Of a stretch of DNA of 64,000 bases, positions 16,101-25,305 are shown piece by piece. Under the pieces are notes generated by a model. The model saw only the letters and a list, made by a program, of their open reading frames with translations. It searched no databases and was not told the DNA's origin. The translations under genes and the position numbers were made by a program. The stretch covers positions 434,001 to 498,000 of the forward strand of contig NZ_CP020555.1 in the NCBI RefSeq assembly GCF_002080455.1, given 5' to 3'. Position 1 is the first letter of the stretch; the number at the start of each line of letters is the position of its first letter. The stretch is from Streptomyces sp. Sge12 (lineage in GTDB: Bacteria; Actinomycetota; Actinomycetes; Streptomycetales; Streptomycetaceae).

Positions 16101-19040
16101 TCAGGGGGCGGGGCGGCCGGTGAGGGTGATCTCGGCGGCGCTGGTCCACGGGCCCCGGCCGCCCGCCTCGGTCAGCGCTCTCAGGCGCAGGTAACGGCCG
16201 TTCTTCGGGGGAAGGGCGACGGTTTTGGCGGCCGCGGTGTCGGCGAAGGTGCCGGTCGCCACCGGTGGGCCCCAGTCGGTGGCGGTGTCGGACACGTAGA
16301 CCTCGTAGCCGCCGATCCGGCCGTTGACGCCGCCGTCCTGGCGGGGCAGGTGGCCGAGGCCGTCCACCGCGTAGCGGGCGCCGAGGTCGATCCGGATCTC
16401 GTGCGGGAGCGCGGCGGGCGTGCCGGAGGACCAGGCGGTGTGCCAGTGGGTGGCCGGGTTCCCGTCGAAGGCGCCCGTGGCGGCGCCGTTCTCGGCGGCG
16501 GTCTCCTGGCTGTCGGCGTGGACCAGGGACCAGGCCGAGCGGTCGATCGGGGATGCGGCGGGCAGGGCTTCGGCCGCGGGGAGGCTGGTGCCGGCGGCCG
16601 AGACGGTGAAGGCGCCCGCCTTGGTACCGGTCTTGATCCAGAGCACTCCGGAGCGGTCCGCCGGGTCGAAGAACCAGCCGGACCCGGCCGCGTCGTAGGC
16701 GGCCTTGGAGGTCAGGCCCGTCACGGGGGCGCCGTCCACCGTGACGGTGGCGGGCGCGGTGGCCACGTGCAGGGTGAACTCGTAGCCTCGGGAGGCCGGT
16801 TTGCCGGTGTAGCTGCCCGTGGGGGTGCCCACGGAGACGGTGACCGCTCCGGAGCCGCTCGTCGGGGCGGTGACGCCGACCTGCTGGCGGGCGTAGGCGC
16901 CCGACTGGTGGGCGCGGGTGCGGCCGTCGTCCTCGTAGAGGCTGAAGGTGGAGTTGCCGCGCGGGTGGATGTCGTAGGTGAGGGTGGAGAGGGGCTTCTC
17001 GCCGGTGTGGTTCATCTGCGGCCACATGGGCACGACGGCGCCGCCCTTGACGAACAGGGGCAGCGTGTCGAGCGGCGCCCGGTAGCCGTTCAGCCACCCC
17101 GGCCCCGCATACGTCCGGCCCGTCCAGTAGTCGGTCCAGGTCCCGGCGGGGAGGTAGATGCCGTCGCGGACCGAGGTGTCGGAGACGACGGGCGCGACGA
17201 GGAAGGAGTCGCCGGCCATGAACTGGCCGCTGGTGAGGTTGCCGCGGGCCACCGGGTCGTCGGGGTACTCCAGGACCATGGCGCGGGTGCTGGGCACGCC
17301 GCTCTCGTGGGCGACGCGGCTCATCGTGTACAGGTAGGGCATCAGCCGCATCTTGAGCTGGAGGTACTTGCGGTTGATGGAGAGGTAGGGCTCGGCGAAG
17401 CGCCAGGGCTGCTTGTCCTGGTAGCCGGCGGACGGGTTGGTCGCGCCCCAGCCGGACATGGTCATGAAGGCCGGGGTGAAGGCCTTCCACTGGAGGTCCC
17501 GGGTGTACGTCTGCGGGCTGCCGCCGAAGATGCCGTCGATGTCGCCGGCCGCGTAGTTGAGGCCGGAGAGGCCCGCCCCGGTGATCGCGGGGACGTGCCA
17601 GCGCATGTCGTCCCAGGTTCCGTGGGTGTCGCCGGTCCAGACGACGGCGTTGCGCTGGGTGCCCGCCCAGCCGTCGACGGTCCAGACGAAGCGGCGGGCG
17701 TCGGAGTTCTTCTCGATCCCGTCCACGGCCTGCTGCACGCCGTTGAAGGCGTACTTGTAGCCGCTGCCGATCCACGCCACGTCGGTCTTCACCGCGCGGC
17801 TGCCGGCCGTGCCCACCTCGTCGGCGATGGAGCCGAGGCCGGTGGAGGTCCACAGGCCCGTCTGGAAGCCCTTGGCCTTCAGGGCGTCCACCGTCGACTT
17901 GAGGGGTGCGGTGTAGCCGCAGCCGTAGCCGTCGTTGGGCAGGAACCAGCCCGAGGGCATGTCGGCGGCGCGGGCGTCCGTCGCGTAGCCGACGACGTCG
18001 GGCGTGGTCCGGTGCCGCAGGCGGTTGTGGTCGCCCTGGTAGTCCGGGTTGGAGGCGTTGAAACAGTCGGCGTTGCCGAGCTCGAAGCCCCACGTCGGCG
18101 CCATGAAGGGCTTTCCGCTGACGTCGGTGTAGGCGTCGAGCACGGACTTGAGCGAATCGCCGGTGAAGTACCAGGCGTCGAACCGCTTCTCGTCGTGGGT
18201 GAGGGTGGTGGGCGCGTTGAAGCCGTAGGAGCCAGGGGCCCAGGTGTTGCGCATGACGCCGTAGCCGTTGGTGGACATGTAGAAGGGGGCGGGGCTGGCG
18301 TTGTCGTTCTCGCGCCACTTGTTGTCGACGGCGATCGGGACGGTCCTGCCGCGCAGCGCCCACTCGCCCAGTCGCAGGCCGGTGCCGTAGAACTGCTCGT
18401 CCGCGCCGCGGGCCAGGTACTGGGTGGTCCTGCCTCCGGTCCAGCTGGTGGGCTGCGTCTCCTGCCAGACGAGGGTGGTGTTGTCGGCGCGGTAGACGGA
18501 GAACTGGAGCGGCTTCTTGTTGACCCGGATGGAGAGGGATCCGGTGGTGATCCGGTAGTAGGCGCCGGCGTCCGAGTAACTCGCGCCCACGGGGCCGAAG
18601 TCGGTGGTGGGGGCGAGGTCGGAGCCGGCCGGGTCGTCGGTGAAGGAGCCGTCGGGCGAGAGCCAGAGGCGGAAGATGTCGGCGCGGGCGACGACCACGC
18701 GGGCCTTGGCACCGCCGGAGGCCGTGACGGTGAAGGTGTTCCCGGAGCGGGTGAACCCGGTGACGTTGCCCGCGGTGGCCGTGGCGCCGGCGGCACCCGC
18801 GGCCCCGGAGGGAGCGGCGGCGGCCAGTGCGGCAGAGGCGGGGGCCGCGGCCGGGGCGGCGGAGGCGGGGGCGACGAGGGGGCCGGCGGCGGCCAGTCCC
18901 GTGACGGTGAGGGCGGCGGCGAGCAGGGCGGCGGCCGGGGTGCGCCGCCGGCGCCGCCGCTTCGCCGGGTGGACCCGGCTGCCTAACGGGCCCTGCGGGC
19001 CTCGCCGACCCTGGCTCCTTCGGATGCTGGGCAGTCTCAT
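16101..19040 (-). CDS. Secreted GH31 glycosidase with C-terminal F5/8-type domain
   Basis: Protein of 979 aa from ATG 19040 behind GAGGAG. The N-terminus is a long basic signal (KRRRRRRTPAAALLAAALTV) and a low-complexity Ala/Pro linker. The GH31 module spans roughly residues 110-650: KTDVAWIGSGYKYAF supplies the expected Asp nucleophile and WAGTQRNAVVWTGDTHG the acid/base Asp. A DUF5110-like beta domain follows, and the last 150 residues form a discoidin/F5-8C (CBM32-type) carbohydrate-binding domain. It acts outside the cell on alpha-linked glycans; whether glucosidase, xylosidase or another specificity cannot be read. No sugar transporter is adjacent. Confidence 0.9.
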   Translation of the reverse strand: MRLPSIRRSQGRRGPQGPLGSRVHPAKRRRRRRTPAAALLAAALTVTGLAAAGPLVAPASAAPAAAPASAALAAAAPSGAAGAAGATATAGNVTGFTRSGNTFTVTASGGAKARVVVARADIFRLWLSPDGSFTDDPAGSDLAPTTDFGPVGASYSDAGAYYRITTGSLSIRVNKKPLQFSVYRADNTTLVWQETQPTSWTGGRTTQYLARGADEQFYGTGLRLGEWALRGRTVPIAVDNKWRENDNASPAPFYMSTNGYGVMRNTWAPGSYGFNAPTTLTHDEKRFDAWYFTGDSLKSVLDAYTDVSGKPFMAPTWGFELGNADCFNASNPDYQGDHNRLRHRTTPDVVGYATDARAADMPSGWFLPNDGYGCGYTAPLKSTVDALKAKGFQTGLWTSTGLGSIADEVGTAGSRAVKTDVAWIGSGYKYAFNGVQQAVDGIEKNSDARRFVWTVDGWAGTQRNAVVWTGDTHGTWDDMRWHVPAITGAGLSGLNYAAGDIDGIFGGSPQTYTRDLQWKAFTPAFMTMSGWGATNPSAGYQDKQPWRFAEPYLSINRKYLQLKMRLMPYLYTMSRVAHESGVPSTRAMVLEYPDDPVARGNLTSGQFMAGDSFLVAPVVSDTSVRDGIYLPAGTWTDYWTGRTYAGPGWLNGYRAPLDTLPLFVKGGAVVPMWPQMNHTGEKPLSTLTYDIHPRGNSTFSLYEDDGRTRAHQSGAYARQQVGVTAPTSGSGAVTVSVGTPTGSYTGKPASRGYEFTLHVATAPATVTVDGAPVTGLTSKAAYDAAGSGWFFDPADRSGVLWIKTGTKAGAFTVSAAGTSLPAAEALPAASPIDRSAWSLVHADSQETAAENGAATGAFDGNPATHWHTAWSSGTPAALPHEIRIDLGARYAVDGLGHLPRQDGGVNGRIGGYEVYVSDTATDWGPPVATGTFADTAAAKTVALPPKNGRYLRLRALTEAGGRGPWTSAAEITLTGRPAP

Positions 19041-19210
19041 GGGGCAGCTCCTCGTGCGGTCCTGAACACGGACACAGCTCCTTGGCATGCTCCGGGCAAG
19101 ATAGCGCTCCGACGGCTCCGGATGAAAGATGATGCTCGAAATCGACTCTGCTCACGCACATTTGAGCATCCGTCAGAGGGTGTGTCTGTCCGCGCGGATA
19201 GAGTGCGGGC

Positions 19211-20410
19211 ATGGTGGGCGACGTCGACGTGGCGGTGGTGGGGGCAGGACCGGTCGGGCTGAGCGCGGCACTGCTGCTCGCCCGGGCCGGGCTCGATGTG
19301 GTGGTACTGGAACGCCGTCCCGGGCCGGTCACCGAATCCCGCGCGACGGACCTGCACGCACGGACCCTGGAAGCCCTGACCCCGAGCGGACTGGCCCGGT
19401 CCCTACTGCCGCTCGGACGGCGCGTGGACACGGTCGAGATGTGGTCGGGGCGGCGCCGGCTCGGCGGGTTCGACCTGGCGCGGTTGCGCTCCCCGTACCC
19501 GTACATCCTCACCGTCCCGCAGTGCGCGACGGAGGGGCAGCTCGCCGCGGAGGCCGAGCGCGCGGGTGTGCGCGTGCACCGCGCGACGGCCGTGCGGTCG
19601 GTCGAGGAGGACGCCGACGGGGTCACCGTACGGTCGGACGCCCTCGAACCGCTGCGCGCCCGCTGGGTCGTGGCGGCCGACGGCGCGTCGAGCACCCTGC
19701 GGGCGCTGGCCGGTACGGCGTTCCGCGGCGGGACGTACGCCGGCGCGTGGCAGCTCGCCGACCTGAGGGTGGACGGCCCCTCACTGGATCCGGCGCGGGT
19801 GCACATGGTGGGCGGCCCGCGCGGCCTGCTCGTGGTGCTGCCGATGCACCTCGACGGCTGGACCCGGGTCGTGCTGCACCTGCCGCAGGGCCGCGTGCGG
19901 GCCGCCGCGAACGGGCCGGAGGGAACGGACGGGCCGGACGGCCGGGACGGCTCGGCGGCGCTCGTCGCCGAGGCGGCGGCCCGGGGGTGGACGGCGGACG
20001 TCCGCGCCTGCCGTTGGACGAGCACCTTCCGCACCCACCGGCGCCTCGCCGCGCGCGACGGGCGGCGGCGCGTGCTGCTGATCGGCGACGCCGCCCATGT
20101 GTGCAGCCCGATCGGCGGGCAGGGGCTCAACCTCGGTCTGCGGGACGCCGTCTCGCTCGCGGCGGTACTGCCCGCCGCCACCGCCCGCGGCGGCCCGTCG
20201 TACGAGGGGCTGGCAGCCTGGCGCCGCGCCCGCCGCGCCGACGCGCTGGGCGTCCTCGCCCGCACCGACCTCGCCACCCGCGCCTGGACCCTGCGCTCGG
20301 CGCCCGCCCGGGCCGTACGGGACACGGCGGTGCGCGGCGCCCTCACCACCGCGGCCGGCCGCCGCCTGCTCGCCGAGGCGGTCGCCGGACCCCGGCCGCC
20401 AGCCCCCTAG
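19211..20410 (+). CDS. FAD-dependent aromatic-type monooxygenase
   Basis: Protein of 399 aa of the p-hydroxybenzoate hydroxylase class. The N-terminal dinucleotide fold is DVAVVGAGPVGLSAALLLA, the DG motif is VVAADGASSTLRALAG, and the GD motif is LLIGDAAHVCSPIGGQGLN. The thioredoxin-like C-terminal domain of the longer PgaE-type members is absent. It hydroxylates a small molecule with NAD(P)H and O2. No ribosome site is visible; a TAGAGT element ends 6 nt before the ATG, so the transcript may be leaderless. The stop overlaps that of the convergent small Cys protein by 3-4 bp. Confidence 0.87.
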   Translation: MVGDVDVAVVGAGPVGLSAALLLARAGLDVVVLERRPGPVTESRATDLHARTLEALTPSGLARSLLPLGRRVDTVEMWSGRRRLGGFDLARLRSPYPYILTVPQCATEGQLAAEAERAGVRVHRATAVRSVEEDADGVTVRSDALEPLRARWVVAADGASSTLRALAGTAFRGGTYAGAWQLADLRVDGPSLDPARVHMVGGPRGLLVVLPMHLDGWTRVVLHLPQGRVRAAANGPEGTDGPDGRDGSAALVAEAAARGWTADVRACRWTSTFRTHRRLAARDGRRRVLLIGDAAHVCSPIGGQGLNLGLRDAVSLAAVLPAATARGGPSYEGLAAWRRARRADALGVLARTDLATRAWTLRSAPARAVRDTAVRGALTTAAGRRLLAEAVAGPRPPAP

Positions 20411-20631
20411 TCGCCGGCCGGGCGCGGTGGGGTGACCGCGAGGACCGGTGGGGCCGGGGAGGACCAGCGGTGGCCGCAGGGGTCGAAGACCAGGGTCACG
20501 GGCCGGCCCGGGCGCTGGCGCCACGAGATGCGTTCCGGGGCGTCCGCGCAGACCGGACAGCAGGGCAGCGGGCGGGGCTCCGGCAGGCACTCGGGGGCGG
20601 CCGTGAGCGGCGTGGCGTGCTGATCGCGCAT
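20407..20631 (-). CDS. Small Cys-containing protein, zinc-ribbon-like
   Basis: Protein of 74 aa with GAGGGAG before the ATG. It contains PLPCCPVCADAPER, then VTLVFDPCGHRWSSP, so CxxC plus a distal Cys-Gly-His may bind a metal ion. The ends are Pro/Ala rich. I do not recognise a named family. Small proteins of this kind are common in Streptomyces and may bind nucleic acid or protein. Confidence 0.65.
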   Translation of the reverse strand: MRDQHATPLTAAPECLPEPRPLPCCPVCADAPERISWRQRPGRPVTLVFDPCGHRWSSPAPPVLAVTPPRPAGD

Positions 20632-20774
20632 GGAGGCTCCCTCGTCGTGCGGTTGGGCTGATCGCACTGTGCCATGGACGGACCCCTGTGCGCACGGGCG
20701 AATCGTCCAGTGTTTTGGCTGGTCAGAGGTGCGTACAGCAGGAGGAATCCGGTCCTCTTACGGGCACTTGGTGA

Positions 20775-21443
20775 TCAACCGCTCGCGCCGCCGGCCTCCA
20801 CCAGGCCCGATTCGTACGCCGCGATCACCGCCTGCGCGCGGTCGCGGACGCCCAGCTTGCCGAAGATGCCGGTGATGTGGTTCTTGACCGTGGAGACGCT
20901 GATGTCCAGTTCCGCGGCGATCTCGGCGTTGCCCCGTCCGGTGGCCATGAGCCGCCAGATCTCCAGCTCGCGCGGGGTGAGTTCGAGCGGGGCCGGCGCC
21001 GCCCACGACCGCGGCCGCGCGGAGGTCCGTACGTAGGCGGAGAGGAGGCGGCTGAGGAGCCGCGGCGCCACGGCGGCCTCGCCGGTGTGGACGATGCGGA
21101 CCGCGGCGATCAGCTCCTCCGGGGATATGTCCTTCGGCAGGAAGCCGTACGCGCCGGCGCGCAGGGCGGCGACCACGTACTCGTCCATGTCGAAGGTGCT
21201 GAGGGCCAGGACCCGGGTCTCGGGGAGCGTGCGCGCGAGTTCCTCGGTGGCCTGGACTCCGTCGAGGACCGGCATGCGGATGTCCATGACGACCACGTCG
21301 GGGCGGAGCTGCTGGGCGAGCGCCACGGCCCGGGCACCGTCCTCGGCCTCACCCACGACCTCGAACTCCGGGTCGGGTCCCAGGATCAGGGCCAGGCCGC
21401 GCCGTACCAGCGGCTGGTCGTCGGCGATGAGCACACGGATCAT
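20775..21443 (-). CDS. NarL/LuxR-type response regulator
   Basis: Protein of 222 aa. The receiver domain has the acidic pair IADDQ, phospho-acceptor Asp in VVVMDIRMPVLDG, Ser/Thr in LALSTFD and the Lys in FLPKD. The LuxR helix-turn-helix is LTPRELEIWRLMATGRGN then AAELDISVSTVKNHI. It overlaps the upstream histidine kinase gene by 4 bp (ATGA) and is its cognate partner. Targets are unknown; the divergent MMPL gene is the best candidate. Confidence 0.93.
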   Translation of the reverse strand: MIRVLIADDQPLVRRGLALILGPDPEFEVVGEAEDGARAVALAQQLRPDVVVMDIRMPVLDGVQATEELARTLPETRVLALSTFDMDEYVVAALRAGAYGFLPKDISPEELIAAVRIVHTGEAAVAPRLLSRLLSAYVRTSARPRSWAAPAPLELTPRELEIWRLMATGRGNAEIAAELDISVSTVKNHITGIFGKLGVRDRAQAVIAAYESGLVEAGGASG

Positions 21444-22645
21444 CCGTGCCGTTCCTCTCTCTCGCCCGCTCCCGTGCCCGGAAGGGCTGCCGGGACCGGG
21501 ATGCGGGCCGCCACCCGGAACCCGCCGCCGGTGAGGGCGGCGGCCTCCAGGGTTCCGCCCTGCAGGGCGACCCGCTCATGCATACCGATCAGACCGTACC
21601 CGGAGCGTACGGTGCTGCGTGCGGGCGGTGTCGGCGCTCCCGCTCCGTCGTCGCGCACCTCCACGCCCACCTCGTCCCGCCCGTACGTGAGTCGTACGTG
21701 GGCCCGCGCCCGGCCCGCGTGCTTGCGGGTGTTGGTCAGCGCCTCCTGGACGATGCGGAAGACGGTGAGGCCCACGCTCGGCGGCAGCGGGCGGACCGGG
21801 CCGTCCACGGTGAACTCGGTCTCCGTCCCGGCCAGCCGCGACTCGGTGATGATCCGGGCGAGGTCGTCGGCCCCGGGCTGCGGCGCCGGCGGGGTGTGTT
21901 CCGGTTCCTCCCCCGCCCGCAGCACGTCGAGGAGTTGGCGCATCTCGCGCAGCGCCATCCGCCCGGAGTCCTCCAGGGTGACCAGGGCCTCCCGGGACGC
22001 CTCCGGGTCGTACGCGAGGTTGGCCCGGGCCCCGCCGGCCATCAGCTGCATGGTGGTGATGTGGTGGGCGACGATGTCGTGCAGTTCGCGGGCGATCCGG
22101 CGGCGCTCCTCGGCCACCGCCCGGTCGGCGAGCAGCAACCGCTGGGCCGCCGCCTCCCGCTGCCGGTGGTTGACCACCCAGGCCGCGGTGACGGTGATGA
22201 GGGCGGCGGTGGCGTTTCCGGCCAGTCCCCACCAGCCGAAGGGCAGCGGCCAGCCGCTCTGGCCCGCGGCGGCGAGCGGTGCGGCCGCCGCCGCGGCCGC
22301 CGCGACCACGGCGGGACGGTGCGTCCTGGCCACCGTGTAGAGGGCGATCGTCAGGCTGAGGGTGAAGTGCGGGGACAGCGGGGCCGCCAGGTTCACCAGG
22401 GCGCCGAGGGCCAGCACCGCGCCCAGGACGAGCAACGGGCGGACGCGCCGGGCCAGCAGGGTCATCGACGAGACCACCAGCAGGGCGGCCGCGGTGACGC
22501 TGAGGCTGCCGCCCTCCGTGAGGGTTCCCAGGGAGAAGCCGACGAGGTCGGCGGCGCCGGCCGCCACCGCGACGAGCGCGTCGTTGCGCGTCCACGGCCC
22601 CCGGTCCCCCTCGGTGTCCGCGCTCGTCCCCGCATGCGTACTCAT
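21440..22645 (-). CDS. NarL-system sensor histidine kinase
   Basis: Protein of about 401 aa if it starts at ATG 22645 (MSTHAGTSADTEGD); starts at 22705 or 22774 would add a Gly/Val-rich N-terminus and cannot be excluded, because none has a strong ribosome site. Several membrane helices (residues about 30-165) are followed by the HisKA_3 dimerisation motif RRIARELHDIVAHHITTMQ with the phospho-His. The HATPase domain contains RIVQEALTNTRKHA and GYGLIGMHERV. It is transcribed with the response regulator. Confidence 0.9.
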   Translation of the reverse strand: MSTHAGTSADTEGDRGPWTRNDALVAVAAGAADLVGFSLGTLTEGGSLSVTAAALLVVSSMTLLARRVRPLLVLGAVLALGALVNLAAPLSPHFTLSLTIALYTVARTHRPAVVAAAAAAAAPLAAAGQSGWPLPFGWWGLAGNATAALITVTAAWVVNHRQREAAAQRLLLADRAVAEERRRIARELHDIVAHHITTMQLMAGGARANLAYDPEASREALVTLEDSGRMALREMRQLLDVLRAGEEPEHTPPAPQPGADDLARIITESRLAGTETEFTVDGPVRPLPPSVGLTVFRIVQEALTNTRKHAGRARAHVRLTYGRDEVGVEVRDDGAGAPTPPARSTVRSGYGLIGMHERVALQGGTLEAAALTGGGFRVAARIPVPAALPGTGAGEREERHG

Positions 22646-22800
22646 GACCCCGCCCAAGACCCCACCGACACCGACGTTCACACCCGCACCCACACCCATG
22701 TTCATGCGCACGTCCGCGCTCGCGTCCGTGCCCGCCCCCGAGCCGCCGGTCCTTCCCCTGCGGCCCGGACTCATTCTGGCACCGGGCGTCCGCCCTGCCA

Positions 22801-22867
22801 CCCGACCACGGTCGGGTTCGGACCAGGACCGCAGTCCTGGTCGGCGGGGGTGGCCGGACCCTGGTCC
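22801..22867. promoter_or_regulatory. Cluster of GGTC/GACC palindromes between kinase and MMPL genes
   Basis: Three inverted repeats lie close together in the 329-bp divergent gap: 22801-22807 with 22810-22816 (7 bp), 22821-22829 with 22834-22842 (9 bp), and 22856-22860 with 22863-22867 (5 bp). All share GACC/GGTC cores, so they could be repeated binding sites for the response regulator. The part nearest the kinase (about 22660-22740) holds short C-rich hexamer-like repeats. I see nothing else there. Confidence 0.5.
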
Positions 22868-22974
22868 CGGGCTTCGGATCCTCCCCCGACCTGACGTTTC
22901 GTCCGCCCTCCCCTGATGGTCTGGAGTCGTGCCGGGAACACCCGGCCGGCACCGCACAGACCGGAGGAACAACA

Positions 22975-25200
22975 GTGATCCGCGCCCTGACCGGATTCTC
23001 GACGAGAAGTCCGTGGAAGGTGATCGCCCTGTGGGTGGTCCTGGGACTGGCGGCGGCCGTCCTGGGCCAGGCGTTCGTCTTCCGCGCCATCCAGACCGGC
23101 AGCGGCGGGTTCCTGCCCGCGCACTACGACTCGGCGGCCGCCCTGCAGATCGCCGAGGAGCGGTTCGGGGTCGATCCGGACGCCAATGCGCTCACCGTGC
23201 TGGTGGCCCGCTCGGACGGCGCCCCGCTCACCGCCGCCGACGAGCAGCGCATCGACGCACAGGCCGCGCAGTTGTCGCGGCAGCGGGTCGTCATGCCCCG
23301 CACCGAGGACACGATGCCCCTCGCGCAGGACCACTCGCAGGTCCCCCGGGTGGCTCCGGCCATGACGGCGCCCGACCGCTCCTTCCGGCTGCTGTCCGTC
23401 GAACTGACCGGCAACCCCGCCGATCCCGGCGTGCAGGAGACCTACCGGGCCTTCCGGGACTCGGTGCGCGACGGGCTCGCCCGGGAGGGCCTGCGCACCG
23501 GCTTCACCGGAGGGATCGCCGACCGGGTGGACACCATGGACGCCGAGAAGACCCGGTCGATGGTCGTCGGCATCGCCATGCTCCTGGTCATCGTCCTGCT
23601 GCACGTCTTCGTCTTCCGCAGCGTCCTGGCGGCCCTGCTGCCCCTGCTCGCGGTCACCGTCATCGGCGGCGCGGCGGCGGGCGTGGTGGTCGGCGCCGCG
23701 CTGCTGACCGGGACCGGGCTGGCCGAGTCCACCCCCAGTCTGATCAGTGTGGTGCTGATGGGCATCGGCATCGACTACTTCCTGTTCCTCCTCTTCCGTT
23801 TCCGGGAGCAGCTGCGCTCCCACCCCGACCAGTCCGGGCGTGAGGCGGCCGCCCAGGTCGCCGGGCGGGTGGGTACGGCCATCACCTCGGCGGCCCTGAC
23901 CATCGTCGCGGCGTTCGCCACGCTCGGGGTGGCCTCCTTCGGCCAGTTCCGCGTCCTCGGGCCGGCCATCGCACTGTCCGTACTGGTGATGCTGCTGGGC
24001 AGCCTGACGCTGATGCCCGCCCTGCTGGCGGTCACCGGCCGCAAGATGTTCTGGCCCTCCCGAGGCCTGAAGCGCGAGCCGCGCGCGGGGGCCGCCGCCC
24101 GGATGGGCGACCGGATCGCCCGGCGGCCGTTCGCTCTGGTCCTGGCCTCGGTGGCCCTGCTCGGCGCGCTGGCCGCCGGGGTCGTGGGCATCCGCATGGA
24201 CTACGGCCAGGGCGGTGGCGGCGGGGAGCGCACCGCCGCCATGGCCACCGCGGCCGAGATCTCCCGCGCCCTGCCCGCCGGGGTGTCGGACCCGACGAGC
24301 GTCTACGTCACCGCCTCCGACGGCACCGCCCTGAGCGCCGAACGCCTCGACGGGCTGTCCAAGGCGCTCGCCCGGGTCAATGGCGTGGGCCAGGTCGCGG
24401 ACACGGTCCTGACCGGGGACCGGCAGGCCGCGCGGATCGATCTGTTCCTGACCGCCGACCCGCAGCGCCAGCAAGCGCGCGACCTGGTCACGGGCCCGGT
24501 CCGGGCAGCGGTGGCGGTACACACCCCGGCCGGTACGGAGGCCCACGTGGGCGGCACGGCGGCGATCTTCGCGGACATCGCGACCGCGGTGGACAAGGAC
24601 CTGAAGGTGGTCTTCCCGGTGGCCGCGGCGCTCATCGCGCTCATCCTGCTCGCGCTGCTGCGCAGTCTGCCGGCGCCGGTGATCCTGCTGGCCGCGGTCG
24701 GCCTCGGCTTCGCGGCCACGCTCGGCGCTTCGACCCTGCTGTTCCAGCACGCACTGGACCGGCCCGGAGTGGACTTCACCCTGCCGCTCGTGCTGTTCCT
24801 GTTCGTGGTCGCGCTGGGCACCGACTACAACATCCTGATGAGCGACCGGATCCGGGAGGAGATGGCCCGGCCGGGTCCGGCCCGCGCCGCGGTCGCCCGT
24901 GCCGTCCGGCACACGGCGCCCGCCATCGCCACGGCCGGCCTGGTGCTGGCCGCCTCCTTCGGGAGCCTGGCGGTGACCCCCGCCGCGTCCACCCAGCAGA
25001 TCGGATTCGCGACGGCCCTCGGGATCATGCTCTCCGCCTTCGTCCTGTCGATCGTGCTGGTGCCCGCGCTGGCCACCCTCCTGGGCCGCGCAATGTGGTG
25101 GCCGGTCCGTCCGCGCCGGTCCGGCGCGGACACCGACGACACCCGCGACACCCACGACACGGACCGGCAGCGGTTCCCGGACCGGGTGCCGGTCGCCTAG
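22975..25200 (+). CDS. MMPL/RND-family transporter
   Basis: Protein of 741 aa from GTG 22975 with GGAGGA six bases upstream. It has two repeats of the MMPL fold: a first helix (VIALWVVLGLAAAVLG), a large extracellular loop, a block of helices containing LMGIGIDYFLFLLFRFRE, then a second half with ALGTDYNILMSDRIREE. The GxDY motifs in each half are the proton-relay elements of MmpL proteins. Likely substrates are lipids or hydrophobic small molecules. It is divergent from a two-component system and followed by a strong terminator. Confidence 0.93.
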   Translation: MIRALTGFSTRSPWKVIALWVVLGLAAAVLGQAFVFRAIQTGSGGFLPAHYDSAAALQIAEERFGVDPDANALTVLVARSDGAPLTAADEQRIDAQAAQLSRQRVVMPRTEDTMPLAQDHSQVPRVAPAMTAPDRSFRLLSVELTGNPADPGVQETYRAFRDSVRDGLAREGLRTGFTGGIADRVDTMDAEKTRSMVVGIAMLLVIVLLHVFVFRSVLAALLPLLAVTVIGGAAAGVVVGAALLTGTGLAESTPSLISVVLMGIGIDYFLFLLFRFREQLRSHPDQSGREAAAQVAGRVGTAITSAALTIVAAFATLGVASFGQFRVLGPAIALSVLVMLLGSLTLMPALLAVTGRKMFWPSRGLKREPRAGAAARMGDRIARRPFALVLASVALLGALAAGVVGIRMDYGQGGGGGERTAAMATAAEISRALPAGVSDPTSVYVTASDGTALSAERLDGLSKALARVNGVGQVADTVLTGDRQAARIDLFLTADPQRQQARDLVTGPVRAAVAVHTPAGTEAHVGGTAAIFADIATAVDKDLKVVFPVAAALIALILLALLRSLPAPVILLAAVGLGFAATLGASTLLFQHALDRPGVDFTLPLVLFLFVVALGTDYNILMSDRIREEMARPGPARAAVARAVRHTAPAIATAGLVLAASFGSLAVTPAASTQQIGFATALGIMLSAFVLSIVLVPALATLLGRAMWWPVRPRRSGADTDDTRDTHDTDRQRFPDRVPVA

Positions 25201-25221
25201 GCGCAGGCCGCCCCGGACAGG

Positions 25222-25286
25222 GCGAAGGCGCCGCCGCGCGCGGGACCGTACGACGTACGGGGCCCTGCGTGCGGCGGCGCCTTCGC
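25222..25286. terminator. Strong nested bidirectional terminator
   Basis: A perfect 16-bp stem (25222-25237 with 25271-25286) encloses an inner CCGTAC-GAC-GTACGG hairpin (25246-25260). It lies between the stops of the convergent MMPL and betaine-transporter genes. Confidence 0.85.
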
Positions 25287-25305
25287 GGTTCGGCTGCCTC
25301 GGACG

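Noticed and set aside
16021..20349. A minus-strand open frame of more than 1400 codons over the GH31 gene
   Set aside because: Composition is Arg/Pro/His-rich shadow sequence in a different frame; the GH31 frame contains the catalytic motifs and signal peptide.
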